Assembly (NCBI GenBank): GCA_000497835.1
Contig: KI547164.1
Coordinates: forward strand, 262,161 to 326,160
Direction: 5' to 3'
From: a gamma proteobacterium L18
GTDB lineage: Bacteria > Pseudomonadota > Gammaproteobacteria > Pseudomonadales > Pseudomonadaceae
DNA: 64,000 nucleotides
A program made the translations under genes and the position numbers. The notes beneath the pieces are model-generated. The model ran no database searches, was not told the DNA's origin, and saw only the letters and a list, made by a program, of their open reading frames with translations. Numbering within the stretch: position 1 is the stretch's first letter; each line of letters starts with the position of its first letter. Shown piece after piece: positions 26,030 to 35,006 of this stretch.

Positions 26030-27237
26030 CGTGACACCGTGGCGGTGACCCAGTTGCCGGGGTTGCAGGTCAGCGCGCGTTCGTTGTCAGCCAGGTCAGT
26101 GTCGAAGGCCGCTACCACGTACACCGAGTTCTGCTCGGCGTAGGGGAAGGGCACGCTGTAACTACTGGCCTGGATGTCGGTGGGGCTGGACAGCAATTGC
26201 GTCACCCGCGCCTTGAGTGGCTGGTCCAGGCCGCGGATCGACACCTGCAGTTCCGTGTCGCGGGTGATCTTGCTGGCCATGCGTTCGGGGAATACCGCGA
26301 TCACGTAGCTCTGGCTGCAATTGGTGGCGCGCAGCAGCGTCGCCCCGGCGCGCACCAGGGTGCCTTGCGGCGCCACCAGTTCCTGTACGGTGCCAGGGGA
26401 GTAGGCCACCACTTCGTAGGCGGCCATCATTTTTACGCGGTTCTGTTCGGTGTCGATCAGTTGCTTGAGGTTGTCCAGTTCCTGTTGCTGGGTAGCGCGG
26501 TTCTTCGCCTGGTTGGCCAGGCTCAGTTGCAGCGTGGTCATCTGCGACTTGAGGTCGAACATGCGCAACTGATCGGGGTCCAGGTACACCTGGTCCTTGG
26601 CCGCCGACAGGTCACCGCTGTTGATGCGCAGCCGCGAGCGCACCGATTCCGCAGCCCCCTGCAACGACGCCAGTTGCGCCTTGGAACTGGCTACCACCGC
26701 TTCGCTCACTGCGCCCTGCTGGAACAGTTCCAGGTTGCGATCAACCGTCTCGCGGGCGTCCGCCAGGCGCGCGCTGGCGGCGCTGCTTTCAGCCTGCAGG
26801 GCCTTTTGCGCGTACAACTGTCGGGTCTGGTAGGCGCTCTGGTACTGCTGGCTGGTTTTCTCCAGTGCGTCGTAGAACTGCTGGTCATGCTCGGCCTGGC
26901 TGGCCAGCGACGACAGTTGTTGTTCCAGTGTCAGGCGCCGGGTTTGCAGGGTCAGCAAGGTTTCCTGATTGGCGCGGGGGTTTTCGATGGTGGCGATGTC
27001 CTGCCCGGTGGTGAAGGTGTTACCGGGGGCGATATTGAGGGTGCGCACCACACCGTCGATCGGGGTGGTCAACAGGATCACCGGCGCATTGAGAATGGCG
27101 CGGGTGGCCGAGGATGACATCAAGGGTATGAACAGCGTGGAGAACAACAACCAGACGATGAAGGACAACACCCCGAACCCAACCAGGCGGGGTAACAGCG
27201 ATAAGGAAAAGCGTTTTGCTTCTACTACTTCGGCCAT
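26026..27237 (-). CDS. HlyD-family membrane fusion protein
   Basis: A 403-residue periplasmic adaptor. One N-terminal membrane helix ('LVGFGVLSFIVWLLFSTLFI'), a lipoyl/biotinyl half-domain ('TTPIDGVVRTLNIAPGNTFT'), a long coiled coil of heptads from about residue 85 to 260, and a second half-domain ('VAYSPGTVQELVAPQGTLVR'). Alg44-type proteins have a similar periplasmic part plus a PilZ domain, which this one lacks. It is the first gene of the four-gene operon, and the long AT-rich region upstream probably carries its promoter. The start MAEVVEAKRF is preferred over the extended frame. Confidence 0.82.
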   Translation of the reverse strand: MAEVVEAKRFSLSLLPRLVGFGVLSFIVWLLFSTLFIPLMSSSATRAILNAPVILLTTPIDGVVRTLNIAPGNTFTTGQDIATIENPRANQETLLTLQTRRLTLEQQLSSLASQAEHDQQFYDALEKTSQQYQSAYQTRQLYAQKALQAESSAASARLADARETVDRNLELFQQGAVSEAVVASSKAQLASLQGAAESVRSRLRINSGDLSAAKDQVYLDPDQLRMFDLKSQMTTLQLSLANQAKNRATQQQELDNLKQLIDTEQNRVKMMAAYEVVAYSPGTVQELVAPQGTLVRAGATLLRATNCSQSYVIAVFPERMASKITRDTELQVSIRGLDQPLKARVTQLLSSPTDIQASSYSVPFPYAEQNSVYVVAAFDTDLADNERALTCNPGNWVTATVSR

Positions 27238-27736
27238 TTTCCGGCACTCCCGAGTCGTGCGGTTGCAGATAACCCGGCAGGCGGGCACGCAGCACCCGTC
27301 CCTGCATTGATCACGGCAGTCAGAAGGCAATGAAGCAAAAAAGACTAAAACTACTTTTTTGATGTTTTGATTACAGGGCGGGGATGAATCCCGTCTTATT
27401 GGAAAATGAATCTGGGGCGCTGTCAGAGCGATTCACTGAGGCAAGAAATTAGGACTCAAGTTGTTTTATGTCAATGACCTGCGCAGGCTAAGGGGTTGAC
27501 GCTGGAATATTGGCGGGGTGTTTTTGGCGGATCAAAGGCGTTGCTGTGCAGGGAACTTTTGCGAGGCAATTGTTTTTAGAGCGTTTTTTTTGAATCCCTT
27601 TTTCCACCGTACATTTTTTAATGTCTCACCGCGCTGTGCGAGCGTCGAAAATAATATATGCACAATTACTTTAAGCGCAGAAAAGCCGCCGCAGTGGCAG
27701 GCTTTTATTCTGTTTCAAAGGGTCGGGGCGGACGGG
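27238..27736. other. AT-rich leader region upstream of the polysaccharide operon
   Basis: About 500 bp with no credible gene and clearly lower GC than the genome average, including runs such as CTTTTTTGATGTTTTGATTA near 27354. It most likely holds the promoter and regulator sites of the HlyD-led operon. I could not identify a specific operator. Confidence 0.5.
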
Positions 27737-27958
27737 CTACAGCTCAGTGCGAGGCTCGCGCAGGCTGGTAATGGTGCGGTTTATGTAATCCGCATTGCGA
27801 TCCAACGTCTCCAAGGCGCTGCGAACGTTGTCGGCAATGTCCCCGGCCTGCCATCGAACTTCGATCCACAGCGCGAGCTCTTCGACGGCGGCGGCGATGG
27901 CCAGCTGGTTTTCGTACAGTTTGTCCAACAGCAGCGGTTGTAGTAGCGGTTCCTTCAT
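27737..27958 (-). CDS. Small conserved hypothetical protein
   Basis: A 73-residue protein, MKEPLLQPLLLDKLYENQLA then an amphipathic helical sequence to REPRTEL. There is no signal peptide or cysteine. It reads as a small helical soluble protein of the type found as a conserved hypothetical across Pseudomonas; the function is unknown. The start MKEPLL is preferred over an upstream ATG because of sequence character. Confidence 0.6.
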   Translation of the reverse strand: MKEPLLQPLLLDKLYENQLAIAAAVEELALWIEVRWQAGDIADNVRSALETLDRNADYINRTITSLREPRTEL

Positions 27959-28129
27959 GCCGGGCTCCTGAGTGCAGGCAGGAAAATAAGTCATCAAGGG
28001 TACTGACCCCGGACGACTGTAATCGTGCGCTGGACGTTACGAACGACCGCGGCGGATAGGATGTGCAATGTCGTGGCCATGCTCTATAAATAGCCTGCTA
28101 TGGGTTAGTTATCCACTGTTGTGTTGATC

Positions 28130-29341
28130 ATGAATATAGCCAACGAAGCCTTCCCCGATGTCAATCAGCGCTCAGCACGCCGCCGTTCACTGCTCGCCGC
28201 CTGCAGCGCCCATGCCGTGCATGACGGCCTCACTGACCTGATCTACGTGCTGTTGCCGATTTGGCAGGCCCAGTTCGGCTTGAGTTTTGCCCAGGTCGGG
28301 CTGCTGCGCGGCGTGTATTCAGGGGTAATGGCCAGCCTGCAATTGCTGGCTAGCCGGGCTGCGCGCCGCTGGGGCAGGGAGCGGTTGCTGATAGGCGGCA
28401 CGGCCTTGGCGGGGCTGGCGTATCTGTTGGTGGGGCAGGCTGGCGGATTGGGGGTGTTGCTGCTGGCGCTGATGCTGGGCGGTTTGGGGGCCAGTACGCA
28501 GCACCCGCTGGCGTCCTCGCTGGTTACCGATAGCCATGAGCCGGGCGGCGGGGTGAAGCAAGCGCTGTCGCAGTACAACTTTGCCGGGGACATTGGCAAA
28601 ACCTTGATTCCCGGGCTGGTGGGGCTGCTGCTGACCGTGATCAGTTGGCGCGCCAGTGTCACATGGGTGGGGGCGCTTGGCCTGGGGACTGCGGCCTTGC
28701 TCTGGTGGCTAATACCTTCGCACGTCATGGCCAGCGCCGGGAGCAAAGCCAGTACGGCGACTGGGCAAGGCTCCGCGCTTGGCCTGCGGGCCCTGCTGCT
28801 GACCGGCACCCTGGACAGCGCCGTGCGCATGGGTTTCCTGACCTTCCTGCCATTTTTGCTGCAAGCCAAGGGCGCAGGCACCGCGGGTATCGGCCTGGCG
28901 TTGATGCTGCTGTTTATTGGCGGTGCTTTCGGCAAGTTACTGTGCGGCTACCTGGGGGCGCGCATTGGCATGATGAAGACAGTGTGGCTCACCGAGTCCA
29001 GCACCTCGGCGTTGATCGTGCTGGCGGTGTTCCTGCCGCAATGGGGGCTGATGGCTTTGCTGCCGTTGTTGGGCCTGGCGCTGAATGGCACGTCTTCGGT
29101 GCTGTACGGCGCGGTACCGGAACTGGCTGCGCCAGGGCGGCGTGAGCAGGCGTTTGCGTTGTTCTACACCGGCACCATCGGGGCAGGGGCGCTGGCGCCT
29201 GTGGTGTTCGGGCGGTTGGGGGATGTGACGGGGATTATCGTGGCGTTGATGGTGGTGGCAGGGGTGTTGTTGCTGACGTTGCCGTTGGCTTGGGTGGTGG
29301 AGCGGGAGGTGGGGCGGCTGTTGGATACTCGCCCTGTTTGA
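28130..29341 (+). CDS. MFS transporter, fosmidomycin-resistance (Fsr) type
   Basis: A 403-residue major-facilitator protein with about 12 helices. The opening 'AACSAHAVHDGLTDLIYVLL' and 'GVYSGVMASLQLLASRAARR' and the motif 'GGLGASTQHPLASSLVTD' are typical of the Fsr branch of drug exporters. It is probably an efflux protein for small hydrophilic compounds; the natural substrate is unknown. A GTG 9 bases upstream could also start the protein. Confidence 0.82.
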   Translation: MNIANEAFPDVNQRSARRRSLLAACSAHAVHDGLTDLIYVLLPIWQAQFGLSFAQVGLLRGVYSGVMASLQLLASRAARRWGRERLLIGGTALAGLAYLLVGQAGGLGVLLLALMLGGLGASTQHPLASSLVTDSHEPGGGVKQALSQYNFAGDIGKTLIPGLVGLLLTVISWRASVTWVGALGLGTAALLWWLIPSHVMASAGSKASTATGQGSALGLRALLLTGTLDSAVRMGFLTFLPFLLQAKGAGTAGIGLALMLLFIGGAFGKLLCGYLGARIGMMKTVWLTESSTSALIVLAVFLPQWGLMALLPLLGLALNGTSSVLYGAVPELAAPGRREQAFALFYTGTIGAGALAPVVFGRLGDVTGIIVALMVVAGVLLLTLPLAWVVEREVGRLLDTRPV

Positions 29342-29588
29342 TTTTAACGCTCGTCATTGCAGGGAGGGCTAGCAGCACCCAATTTGTAGCCGCTGCCGCC
29401 AGGCTGCGCTCGCATTTCGGCGTGCTGATACTGCGCCATGAGGTCCTAGGAAAATGCAGCCTCCCGTACCAGCTACGTGGTAGGTTGCGAAAAAAGCCCA
29501 TCCTTACGACCTCAGCTGATTAGTCCTACATTCCTCGCGAACGATGTGCGGTATCAAATGCACCTTCATTGAAAGCCCGAGCAAGACG

Positions 29589-29975
29589 ATGCCGTTACTT
29601 TATCAACCCAAGGCTGGGACGATTGTCATGTGCGATTTCAGGGGCCATGAGCGACCTGAAATGGTTAAAACGCGGCCGGTGGTGGTGTTGAGGCGCAATT
29701 CGCAAAACTCTTCGCTTGTTACAGTCGTTCCACTCAGCACTACCGCTCCCCTGCGACCGGAGTCCTGCCACGTCGAATTTGACTCTCTCATCCCAGGTTC
29801 ACAGATACGGTGCTGGGCAAAATGCGACATGGTTTATACAGTCGGCTGTGCCAGGCTCGACCGTATCAAGACGCGAGACCGGGCGACTGGGCGCCGTGAC
29901 TATGTTGTTTTGCCATTGCCTGCGGACCTGTTTGTCGCTATCCAGCGAGGGGTAAAGTCAGCACTAGGGCTGTGA
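29589..29975 (+). CDS. PemK/MazF-like toxin family protein
   Basis: A 128-residue protein with PemK/MazF features: 'AGTIVMCDFRGHERPEMVKT' and 'RPVVVLRRNSQNSSLVTVVP' (beta-barrel core with the Arg-Pro-Val signature), 'LSTTAP' and a terminal 'VVLPLPADLFVAIQRGVKSA'. Such proteins cut mRNA at short motifs. No antitoxin gene lies directly upstream, which is unusual for this family. A structured-looking region with a strong terminator follows within 200 bp. It may be an orphan toxin-like nuclease, or one held by an RNA or distant antitoxin. An earlier ATG at 29544 would add 15 residues. Confidence 0.7.
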   Translation: MPLLYQPKAGTIVMCDFRGHERPEMVKTRPVVVLRRNSQNSSLVTVVPLSTTAPLRPESCHVEFDSLIPGSQIRCWAKCDMVYTVGCARLDRIKTRDRATGRRDYVVLPLPADLFVAIQRGVKSALGL

Positions 29976-30034
29976 CATGGGCTTACAAAATGGTGGTCGG
30001 AAAAGAGCTTGACTGATTTTTTCTCAAGGCCCGA

Positions 30035-30181
30035 AGTGTTAGAGTCTAAGGGTTCCCGAAAGGGGCTTGTGAGACTCTGAGGATCCTGGGAAACCAGCAA
30101 TCGCAGAGCCGGGCAGGTACAAGGCGATGACAAGCCAACCTGCTTGTGAATGAGGCGCCGAAAGGCGCCTTTGTCGTTTTT
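30035..30181 (+). ncRNA. Possible small structured RNA with intrinsic terminator
   Basis: AGAGTCT (30041-30047) pairs with AGACTCT (30072-30078) and encloses a GAAA-capped CCC/GGG stem (30055-30064). The stretch ends in a perfect terminator: AGGCGCC (30153-30159), loop GAAA, GGCGCCT (30164-30170), then a T-rich tract to 30181. TTGACT near 30010 could be a -35 box but has no good -10. There is no coding frame here. It is either an independent sRNA or the structured 3' UTR of the PemK-like gene. Confidence 0.45.
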
Positions 30182-30221
30182 GGCGGAAGGTGATTCGCCT
30201 CTCTGCCCTGAGGTGCTGTAG

Positions 30222-30310
30222 CCCCTGCCGCCAGGCTGGGCTGGCCTTCGGGTTCGCTGTAGATCTTCAGTGTGCTACCGGGCCCGCGCAGCCTTCGGCA
30301 GCGGCTACAG
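30222..30310. repeat. Imperfect palindrome of the 'GTAGCCGCTGCCGAAGGCTG' family
   Basis: GTAGCCCCTGCCGCCAGGCT on the left and its near complement CGCAGCCTTCGGCAGCGGCT on the right form a REP-like pair with a loop of about 40 bases. A single arm of the same family is at 29384-29405. Confidence 0.7.
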
Positions 30311-30427
30311 GGCATAGCTCGCGCAGCAGAACAAGGCTGGGCGTTGGGGGCAATATAAGGAGGGAAACACGAAGCAGCCTGCTGGCCGCGCTTCGTAAAC
30401 CAGGACGATCTACGAAGCAGAAGAAGT

Positions 30428-30501
30428 TGGAGCGGGTGAAGGGAATCGAACCCTCGTTATCAGCTTGGGAAGCTGGAGTAATGCCATTATACGACACCCG
30501 C
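30428..30501 (-). tRNA. tRNA-Gly(CCC)
   Basis: A 74-nt tRNA on the minus strand. The acceptor stem is GCGGGTG (30501-30495) with CACCCGC and an encoded CCA at the end (30430-30428). The anticodon loop is TTCCCAA, giving anticodon CCC for glycine. The T arm contains GGTTCGATTCC. All four arms fold. Confidence 0.95.
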
Positions 30502-30656
30502 TGAACGCGGTTCACTTTTTACCAGAAGTCGCCCGCCAATTGAAGCCTTAATTGCACACGCAGGCGTATTTGCCGGCAGGTCGCTGCGGTTGTTCATCTT
30601 CCGGGCCCCGTCAGGTGGCTTTGATGTACAAGCGCAGCGGCCCGCTGGCCCGTCGT

Positions 30657-31541
30657 TCAGATGGCCAATGCATGGTGACCGTCGAACGGGCGGTAGTGCA
30701 GGCGGCTTGGCTGGGCAGCGGGCTTGAGGAAGTCCATCAGCGCCAGGCGAGTGTCACGGCAGGCGGCCTTGTGCTCCATGTCCAGGAAATGCCCGGTGCT
30801 CTGGATGGTGGAGAACTCGGAACGCGCCACGTGATTGGCGAAGTGTCGGGCTTCGTGGGCTGTGGTGTACTCATCCCACTCGCCGTTCATGAACAGCACC
30901 GGCACATTGATGCGCTTGGCGGCGTCCAGGGCGTTGCCCAGGTCATGCTGCAACACTTCGCTGATGTGGAAGTGCATCTGCATGTACTCGTGGTCGTCCA
31001 GGCTGCTGACGTGACGGTAATTGAACCGCTTGAACAGCGACGGCAAGTGCTTGCCGATGGTGTCGTTCACCAGGTGGCCCACCTTGTGCCGGTCACAACG
31101 GCCCAGGTAGTGTTTGCCACGTTCCAGGTAATCGCGCATCGCTTCGTTGAGCACCGGCGAGAACGAACTGATCACTGCCTTTTCGAGACGCTTGGGCTGA
31201 TGGGCCAGCGCCAGCAGTGCGCAGGCACCGCCCCACGAGAAAGACATGACGTGCTCGGCGTTGAAGTGGTCGATCAGCTCGACCAGGATCAGACCTTCCT
31301 CTTCCTTGGTGAGGGAGCGCTGGTGCACGTTGTGGGGCTTGGACTTGCCGGCGTACGGCTGATCGTAAAGCACCACGTTGAATTGAGGATGCAGATTACG
31401 CACTGTCTGGGCGAAAGACGCGGTTGTTGCCAGCGAGCCGTTGACCAGAATGATGGTCTTTTCAGCACCCTCCGCGCGGTAAAACTCCGTGTAAACCCGA
31501 TACAAACCCTGTATGTCCAGCACTGCGATTTCTGGCCTCAT
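30657..31541 (-). CDS. phaG: (R)-3-hydroxyacyl-ACP:CoA transacylase/thioesterase PhaG
   Basis: A 294-residue alpha/beta-hydrolase. The beginning 'MRPEIAVLDIQGLYRVYTEF' and the stretches 'NGSLATTASFAQTVRNLHPQ' and 'VMSFSWGGA' match PhaG of P. putida as I remember it. The 'GGA' nucleophile elbow has Ser in 'SFSWGG', and 'GHFLDME' carries the His. PhaG moves 3-hydroxyacyl groups from fatty-acid synthesis to medium-chain polyhydroxyalkanoate formation; the family also includes RhlA/HaaC-like enzymes. The 320-bp gap upstream must hold its promoter, but I see no recognisable site. The start at 31541 agrees with known PhaG proteins. Confidence 0.9.
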   Translation of the reverse strand: MRPEIAVLDIQGLYRVYTEFYRAEGAEKTIILVNGSLATTASFAQTVRNLHPQFNVVLYDQPYAGKSKPHNVHQRSLTKEEEGLILVELIDHFNAEHVMSFSWGGACALLALAHQPKRLEKAVISSFSPVLNEAMRDYLERGKHYLGRCDRHKVGHLVNDTIGKHLPSLFKRFNYRHVSSLDDHEYMQMHFHISEVLQHDLGNALDAAKRINVPVLFMNGEWDEYTTAHEARHFANHVARSEFSTIQSTGHFLDMEHKAACRDTRLALMDFLKPAAQPSRLHYRPFDGHHALAI

Positions 31542-31862
31542 GTCGTAAGACTCCTGGCAAAAAAAACGGGTACTCGCGCAATCGACTCTGCACGTTATTT
31601 GTGACAGGTAGGCATAAGCCTTGGAATTTTTTGCCCATGTCGATCCGTACAATCTGGTCGACGGGTATTGTTGTTCTGGGGGGGCAGTTCGCTGGTCCCG
31701 GCCCGTGTGGAGCAACCGGTGACCAACAAAAAGGTTTCTTAGAATACGGTGGTGACTGCCGAGTCACATGTGGACCGACGATTGGATTCAAGCAGGCATC
31801 CGACGCCTGCGCAAGTACCGTTGGCACAATGTCAGTAAGGTTTCTGCCCGGCGGTAAGACGC

Positions 31863-32555
31863 CTAGATTTGCTGAATCTCTTCAGCCGTCAGGGCGCGGT
31901 ACTGGCCCGGCAACAGCTCTGGATCAAGGGTCAGCGGACCCATTTGCTCACGATGCAGCCGTAACACCTTGTTTTGAAAGTGACCGAACATTCGCTTCAC
32001 CTGATGGTACCGGCCCTCGACGATGGTAAGGCGAGCGCTGCGCGGACCCAACAGCACCAGATCGGCGGGCTGGGTGGTCAGGTTTTCAAAGGAAAAATAA
32101 ATGCCGCGGGCGAAGGTCTCGATGTACTGCGCATTGATCACTTGTTCGGTTTCAACGTAGTACACCTTGCCCAACTTGGTTTGTGGTTGTGTCAGTCGAC
32201 GTGACCACTGGCCATCGTTGGTGATGATCATCAGCCCCGAGGTGTTGTAGTCCAGGCGACCGGCCAGGTGCAGGTCGTGCTTGTCCGGCTCGTCCAGCAG
32301 GTCGAGCACTGTGGGGTGCTGCGGGTCGACCGTGGCGCTGACGCAGCCCATTGGCTTGTGCAACATGAAGTAGCGGGCTGGGCGGCCGGCTTGCAGCACT
32401 TGATCGTCCAGCAGTACTTGGCTGAACTCGCGCACTTCGTGGTGCGGGTCGCCCACCGCGACGCCATCCACACGCACACGCCGCTCCACCAGCAGCAGGC
32501 GCACTTGTTTGCGATTGAACTGCGGCAGGTTGCTCAGGAATCGGTCGAGGCGCAT
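31863..32555 (-). CDS. rsuA: 16S rRNA pseudouridine(516) synthase RsuA
   Basis: A 230-residue RsuA-family synthase. An S4-like N-terminal domain ('MRLDRFLSNLPQFNRKQVRL') precedes the catalytic domain. The active-site motif 'HLAGRLDYNTSGLMIITNDG' contains the conserved Asp, and 'VEGRYHQVKRMF' is the C-terminal family motif. It isomerises U516 in 16S rRNA. The neighbouring cysteine-rich gene overlaps its start by 22 bp, so the two are coupled. Confidence 0.9.
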   Translation of the reverse strand: MRLDRFLSNLPQFNRKQVRLLLVERRVRVDGVAVGDPHHEVREFSQVLLDDQVLQAGRPARYFMLHKPMGCVSATVDPQHPTVLDLLDEPDKHDLHLAGRLDYNTSGLMIITNDGQWSRRLTQPQTKLGKVYYVETEQVINAQYIETFARGIYFSFENLTTQPADLVLLGPRSARLTIVEGRYHQVKRMFGHFQNKVLRLHREQMGPLTLDPELLPGQYRALTAEEIQQI

Positions 32556-32764
32556 GCCGGCTCGTCGGGGGGCAGTTGATCGAGTACCTGGGCGCAGCGC
32601 GGGCACAGGCAGGCCTTGTTGCGCAGGGCCGGCGGCAGGGCGGCCAGGACGCTGGCGTCGATGCTCACGCCATAGCACCAGCAGGCCTGGGTGGCGGTAC
32701 GCGGGTCGGCCAGGCTGCAGGCGTTGCTGGCGCCGCAGGCAGGGCACAGGGTGGCGTCATTCAT
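32534..32764 (-). CDS. Cysteine-rich CWC-family small protein
   Basis: A 76-residue protein with eight cysteines. The pattern 'CPACGASNAC' near the start, 'QACWCYG' (the CWC motif) in the middle and 'KACLCPRC' near the end defines the cysteine-rich CWC family, which probably binds zinc. The function is unknown. It overlaps the diguanylate cyclase gene at one end and rsuA at the other, and forms one transcript with them. Confidence 0.85.
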   Translation of the reverse strand: MNDATLCPACGASNACSLADPRTATQACWCYGVSIDASVLAALPPALRNKACLCPRCAQVLDQLPPDEPACASTDS

Positions 32765-34244
32765 AATGGGACTGGGGCAACTCGCTGCGCACGCAATTGC
32801 GTCCGCTCTGTTTGGCGCGATACAGCGCATGGTCGGCGCGGTTGAGCAGGCTGTGCAGGGTGTCGTTGGCCTGCAGGCCGGTGACGCCGACGCTGGTGGT
32901 GATTTTCAGCGATTTGCCCGCGTAAGTGAAGGCGTATTCCTCGGTGCGCCGACGAATCTTCTCGGCGATCTGCAGGGCGTCGGCCCCCGGGGTGGCACGC
33001 AACAGCACGATGAATTCCTCGCCACCCCAGCGGCAGAGGATGTCGGAGTGGCGCAGGCTGTCACGCAGCACCTGGGCGAAGCCCTTGAGCACCTCGTCGC
33101 CGCCCAGGTGGCCGTGGTTGTCGTTGAGCTGCTTGAAGTGGTCCAGGTCCAGCAGCAGGGCGGCCAGGGGCTGGGTGTCGCGCTCGGCTTCGCTGATAGC
33201 CTGGCTGGCCAGCAGGTCGAAGCCGCGGCGGTTGGGCAGGTCGGTGAGCATGTCGCGGGTGGCCAGCACTTCCAGGCGCCGCTGGTAGCGATTGATCACG
33301 CGCTTGAGCAGCGCCAGCACCAGCGCGGTCACCAGCAGGCAGATCAGCAGGTTCAGGTAAAGCGACTGGCGAAGGTCACCCAGGGCGCTGTCTTCTCGCT
33401 TGTCGACAAACAGGTACCAGTCCAGCTCCGGAATGAAGCGCACGTTGAGGTAGTGCTTCTTATCCTGGGCTGCGTATTCGTAGCTGCCGGTTTTCGGCGT
33501 GGGCATCAGGGTTATCAGGTTGTGCATGTCCGGCAGCGCGTCCAGGCGCTGGCCACTGTGGGCACCCAGCGGGCCGCCCTGGGCGCCGGTGAGCACCACG
33601 CGGCCCTGGCGGTCGACAAAGTACACGCGGCGCTGATAGCGCTGTTCGTAGTCCTCGATCAGCTTGACCACGGCGTTGACGGTCAGGCCCACGCCAGCGG
33701 CGCCGATGAAGCGGTCCTGATAATCGAACACCTTGTAGTTGATGAAGATGGTCAGGGCATCGTGGTTGGCCATGTCCACGTCGACATTGATCTCGTAGGG
33801 CGTCTGCATGTCGCGCACACGGAAATACCAGGCATCGCGTGGCTCGCGGGCGCCGACCTTCTTCAGCACGCCCTTGGCCTGGTAGTAGGTGAGGGTCTTG
33901 TCCGAGACGAAAAAGGCGGTGTAGGCACCGTAGTGACTCATCACTTCCTGCAGGTAGCGCGTCATCTGCTGCGGGTCACGTTCGCCGGCCATCACCCAGT
34001 CGCGCATGAAGGTGTCGCGCGACATCATCGAGGAGATCAGCACGGGGCGCACAAGGTCTTTCTGGATTTCCGAGTACACGGTGTCGCTGGTCAGGGGCAG
34101 TTCGGTGTTGACGATGTTGTCGCGCAGGGAGCTGCGCGAGGCGTAGTAGCTCAGCAGCGAGGTCAGCACGAAGCCGCTGGTCAATAGCGCGACCAGGGTC
34201 AGGATCAGGTAGCGCTGGGGCAACGAGGTGAGGCGGGGCGGCAT
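32757..34244 (-). CDS. Membrane diguanylate cyclase (Cache-like sensor plus GGDEF)
   Basis: A 495-residue protein. Helix 1 is 'LILTLVALLTSGFVLTSLLS', then a periplasmic Cache-like sensor of about 240 residues, helix 2 'LNLLICLLVTALVLALL', and a GGDEF domain. The active site is 'RWGGEEFIVLL', an accepted GGEEF form, and the inhibitory I-site 'RHSD' lies five residues before it. It should make c-di-GMP and be product-inhibited. It could feed the PilZ-type synthase at 22.7-24.8 kb, but nothing links them directly. Confidence 0.88.
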   Translation of the reverse strand: MPPRLTSLPQRYLILTLVALLTSGFVLTSLLSYYASRSSLRDNIVNTELPLTSDTVYSEIQKDLVRPVLISSMMSRDTFMRDWVMAGERDPQQMTRYLQEVMSHYGAYTAFFVSDKTLTYYQAKGVLKKVGAREPRDAWYFRVRDMQTPYEINVDVDMANHDALTIFINYKVFDYQDRFIGAAGVGLTVNAVVKLIEDYEQRYQRRVYFVDRQGRVVLTGAQGGPLGAHSGQRLDALPDMHNLITLMPTPKTGSYEYAAQDKKHYLNVRFIPELDWYLFVDKREDSALGDLRQSLYLNLLICLLVTALVLALLKRVINRYQRRLEVLATRDMLTDLPNRRGFDLLASQAISEAERDTQPLAALLLDLDHFKQLNDNHGHLGGDEVLKGFAQVLRDSLRHSDILCRWGGEEFIVLLRATPGADALQIAEKIRRRTEEYAFTYAGKSLKITTSVGVTGLQANDTLHSLLNRADHALYRAKQSGRNCVRSELPQSHYE

Positions 34245-34480
34245 AGCTAGTCCATTGGCTGGTGACCGGTGCGTCATTCTAGGGGAGTGCAAGGGGCTGC
34301 GGGGGGCTGGCGGTAAAGAAAGTGGCGATATGATTGGGAGTGTTTCGAACTTGTAGCAAATTATGTCCGTGACGGCACTGAGTCGGGTTTGCGCTGTCTG
34401 AATCTATGCCGATCGCTACATTTTGCTCGGCGCCGACCAGCGTCGCTGGTTCGAGCTGTCCAGCGGTCCGGGAGGCCGCC

Positions 34481-34867
34481 ATGAAATCAAGACTTTTGCT
34501 GATAGTGTTGCTGGGTCTGCTGACTGCTGCGTGTGCACCTTATGAGGGATCTTCCTACTACCGAACGGACGTCTATGCCGGCAGTGCTTACCCCTACGGT
34601 TATTACCCGTCCGGGCCGGTGTATTACAACTCCGGTTACTACGTGCGGCCGCAGCGTTACTACGCACCGCCGCGTTACTATGCGCCGCCGCCGCACTACT
34701 ACCGCCCCGCCCCTGGGCCGGGTTATCGCCCTGGCTGGGGCCGGCCGGGCTGGGACGGCCATCGCCCACCGCCACCACCGGGCCGCGGGCCTGGACGGGG
34801 CGACTGGCAGGGGCATGGGGACCGTGGTGATCATGGTCGTGGAGGTTATGGCGGCGGACGTCGTTGA
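34481..34867 (+). CDS. Small lipoprotein rich in Tyr, Pro, Gly and Arg
   Basis: A 128-residue protein with a lipoprotein signal 'LLLIVLLGLLTAACAPYEGS' (lipobox TAAC, Cys near residue 18). The mature part is low-complexity: repeated 'YYAPPRYYAPPPHYY' then 'GRGPGRGDWQGHGDRGDHG'. The signal predicts anchoring in the outer membrane. Such tyrosine/proline-rich lipoproteins are common and uncharacterised in Pseudomonas. No enzymatic domain is visible. Confidence 0.75.
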   Translation: MKSRLLLIVLLGLLTAACAPYEGSSYYRTDVYAGSAYPYGYYPSGPVYYNSGYYVRPQRYYAPPRYYAPPPHYYRPAPGPGYRPGWGRPGWDGHRPPPPPGRGPGRGDWQGHGDRGDHGRGGYGGGRR

Positions 34868-34897
34868 GCGCAGCCTGCGGCCGCTTGCTACAGGACG

Positions 34898-34978
34898 GTG
34901 TCGTCTGCATCGCGGCCAAGGTCGGCTCCTACCACGGACGGCGTAGGAGCCGACCTTGGTCGCGATGCAGACGACGCC
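34898..34978. repeat. REP palindrome
   Basis: Long perfect arms 'gtcgtctgcatcgcggccaa' and the complement 'gtcgcgatgcagacgacgcc' around a short loop, between convergent genes. Confidence 0.85.
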
Positions 34979-35006
34979 GTTTCAAGGCAGTTGCGGCTAC
35001 ACGTGT

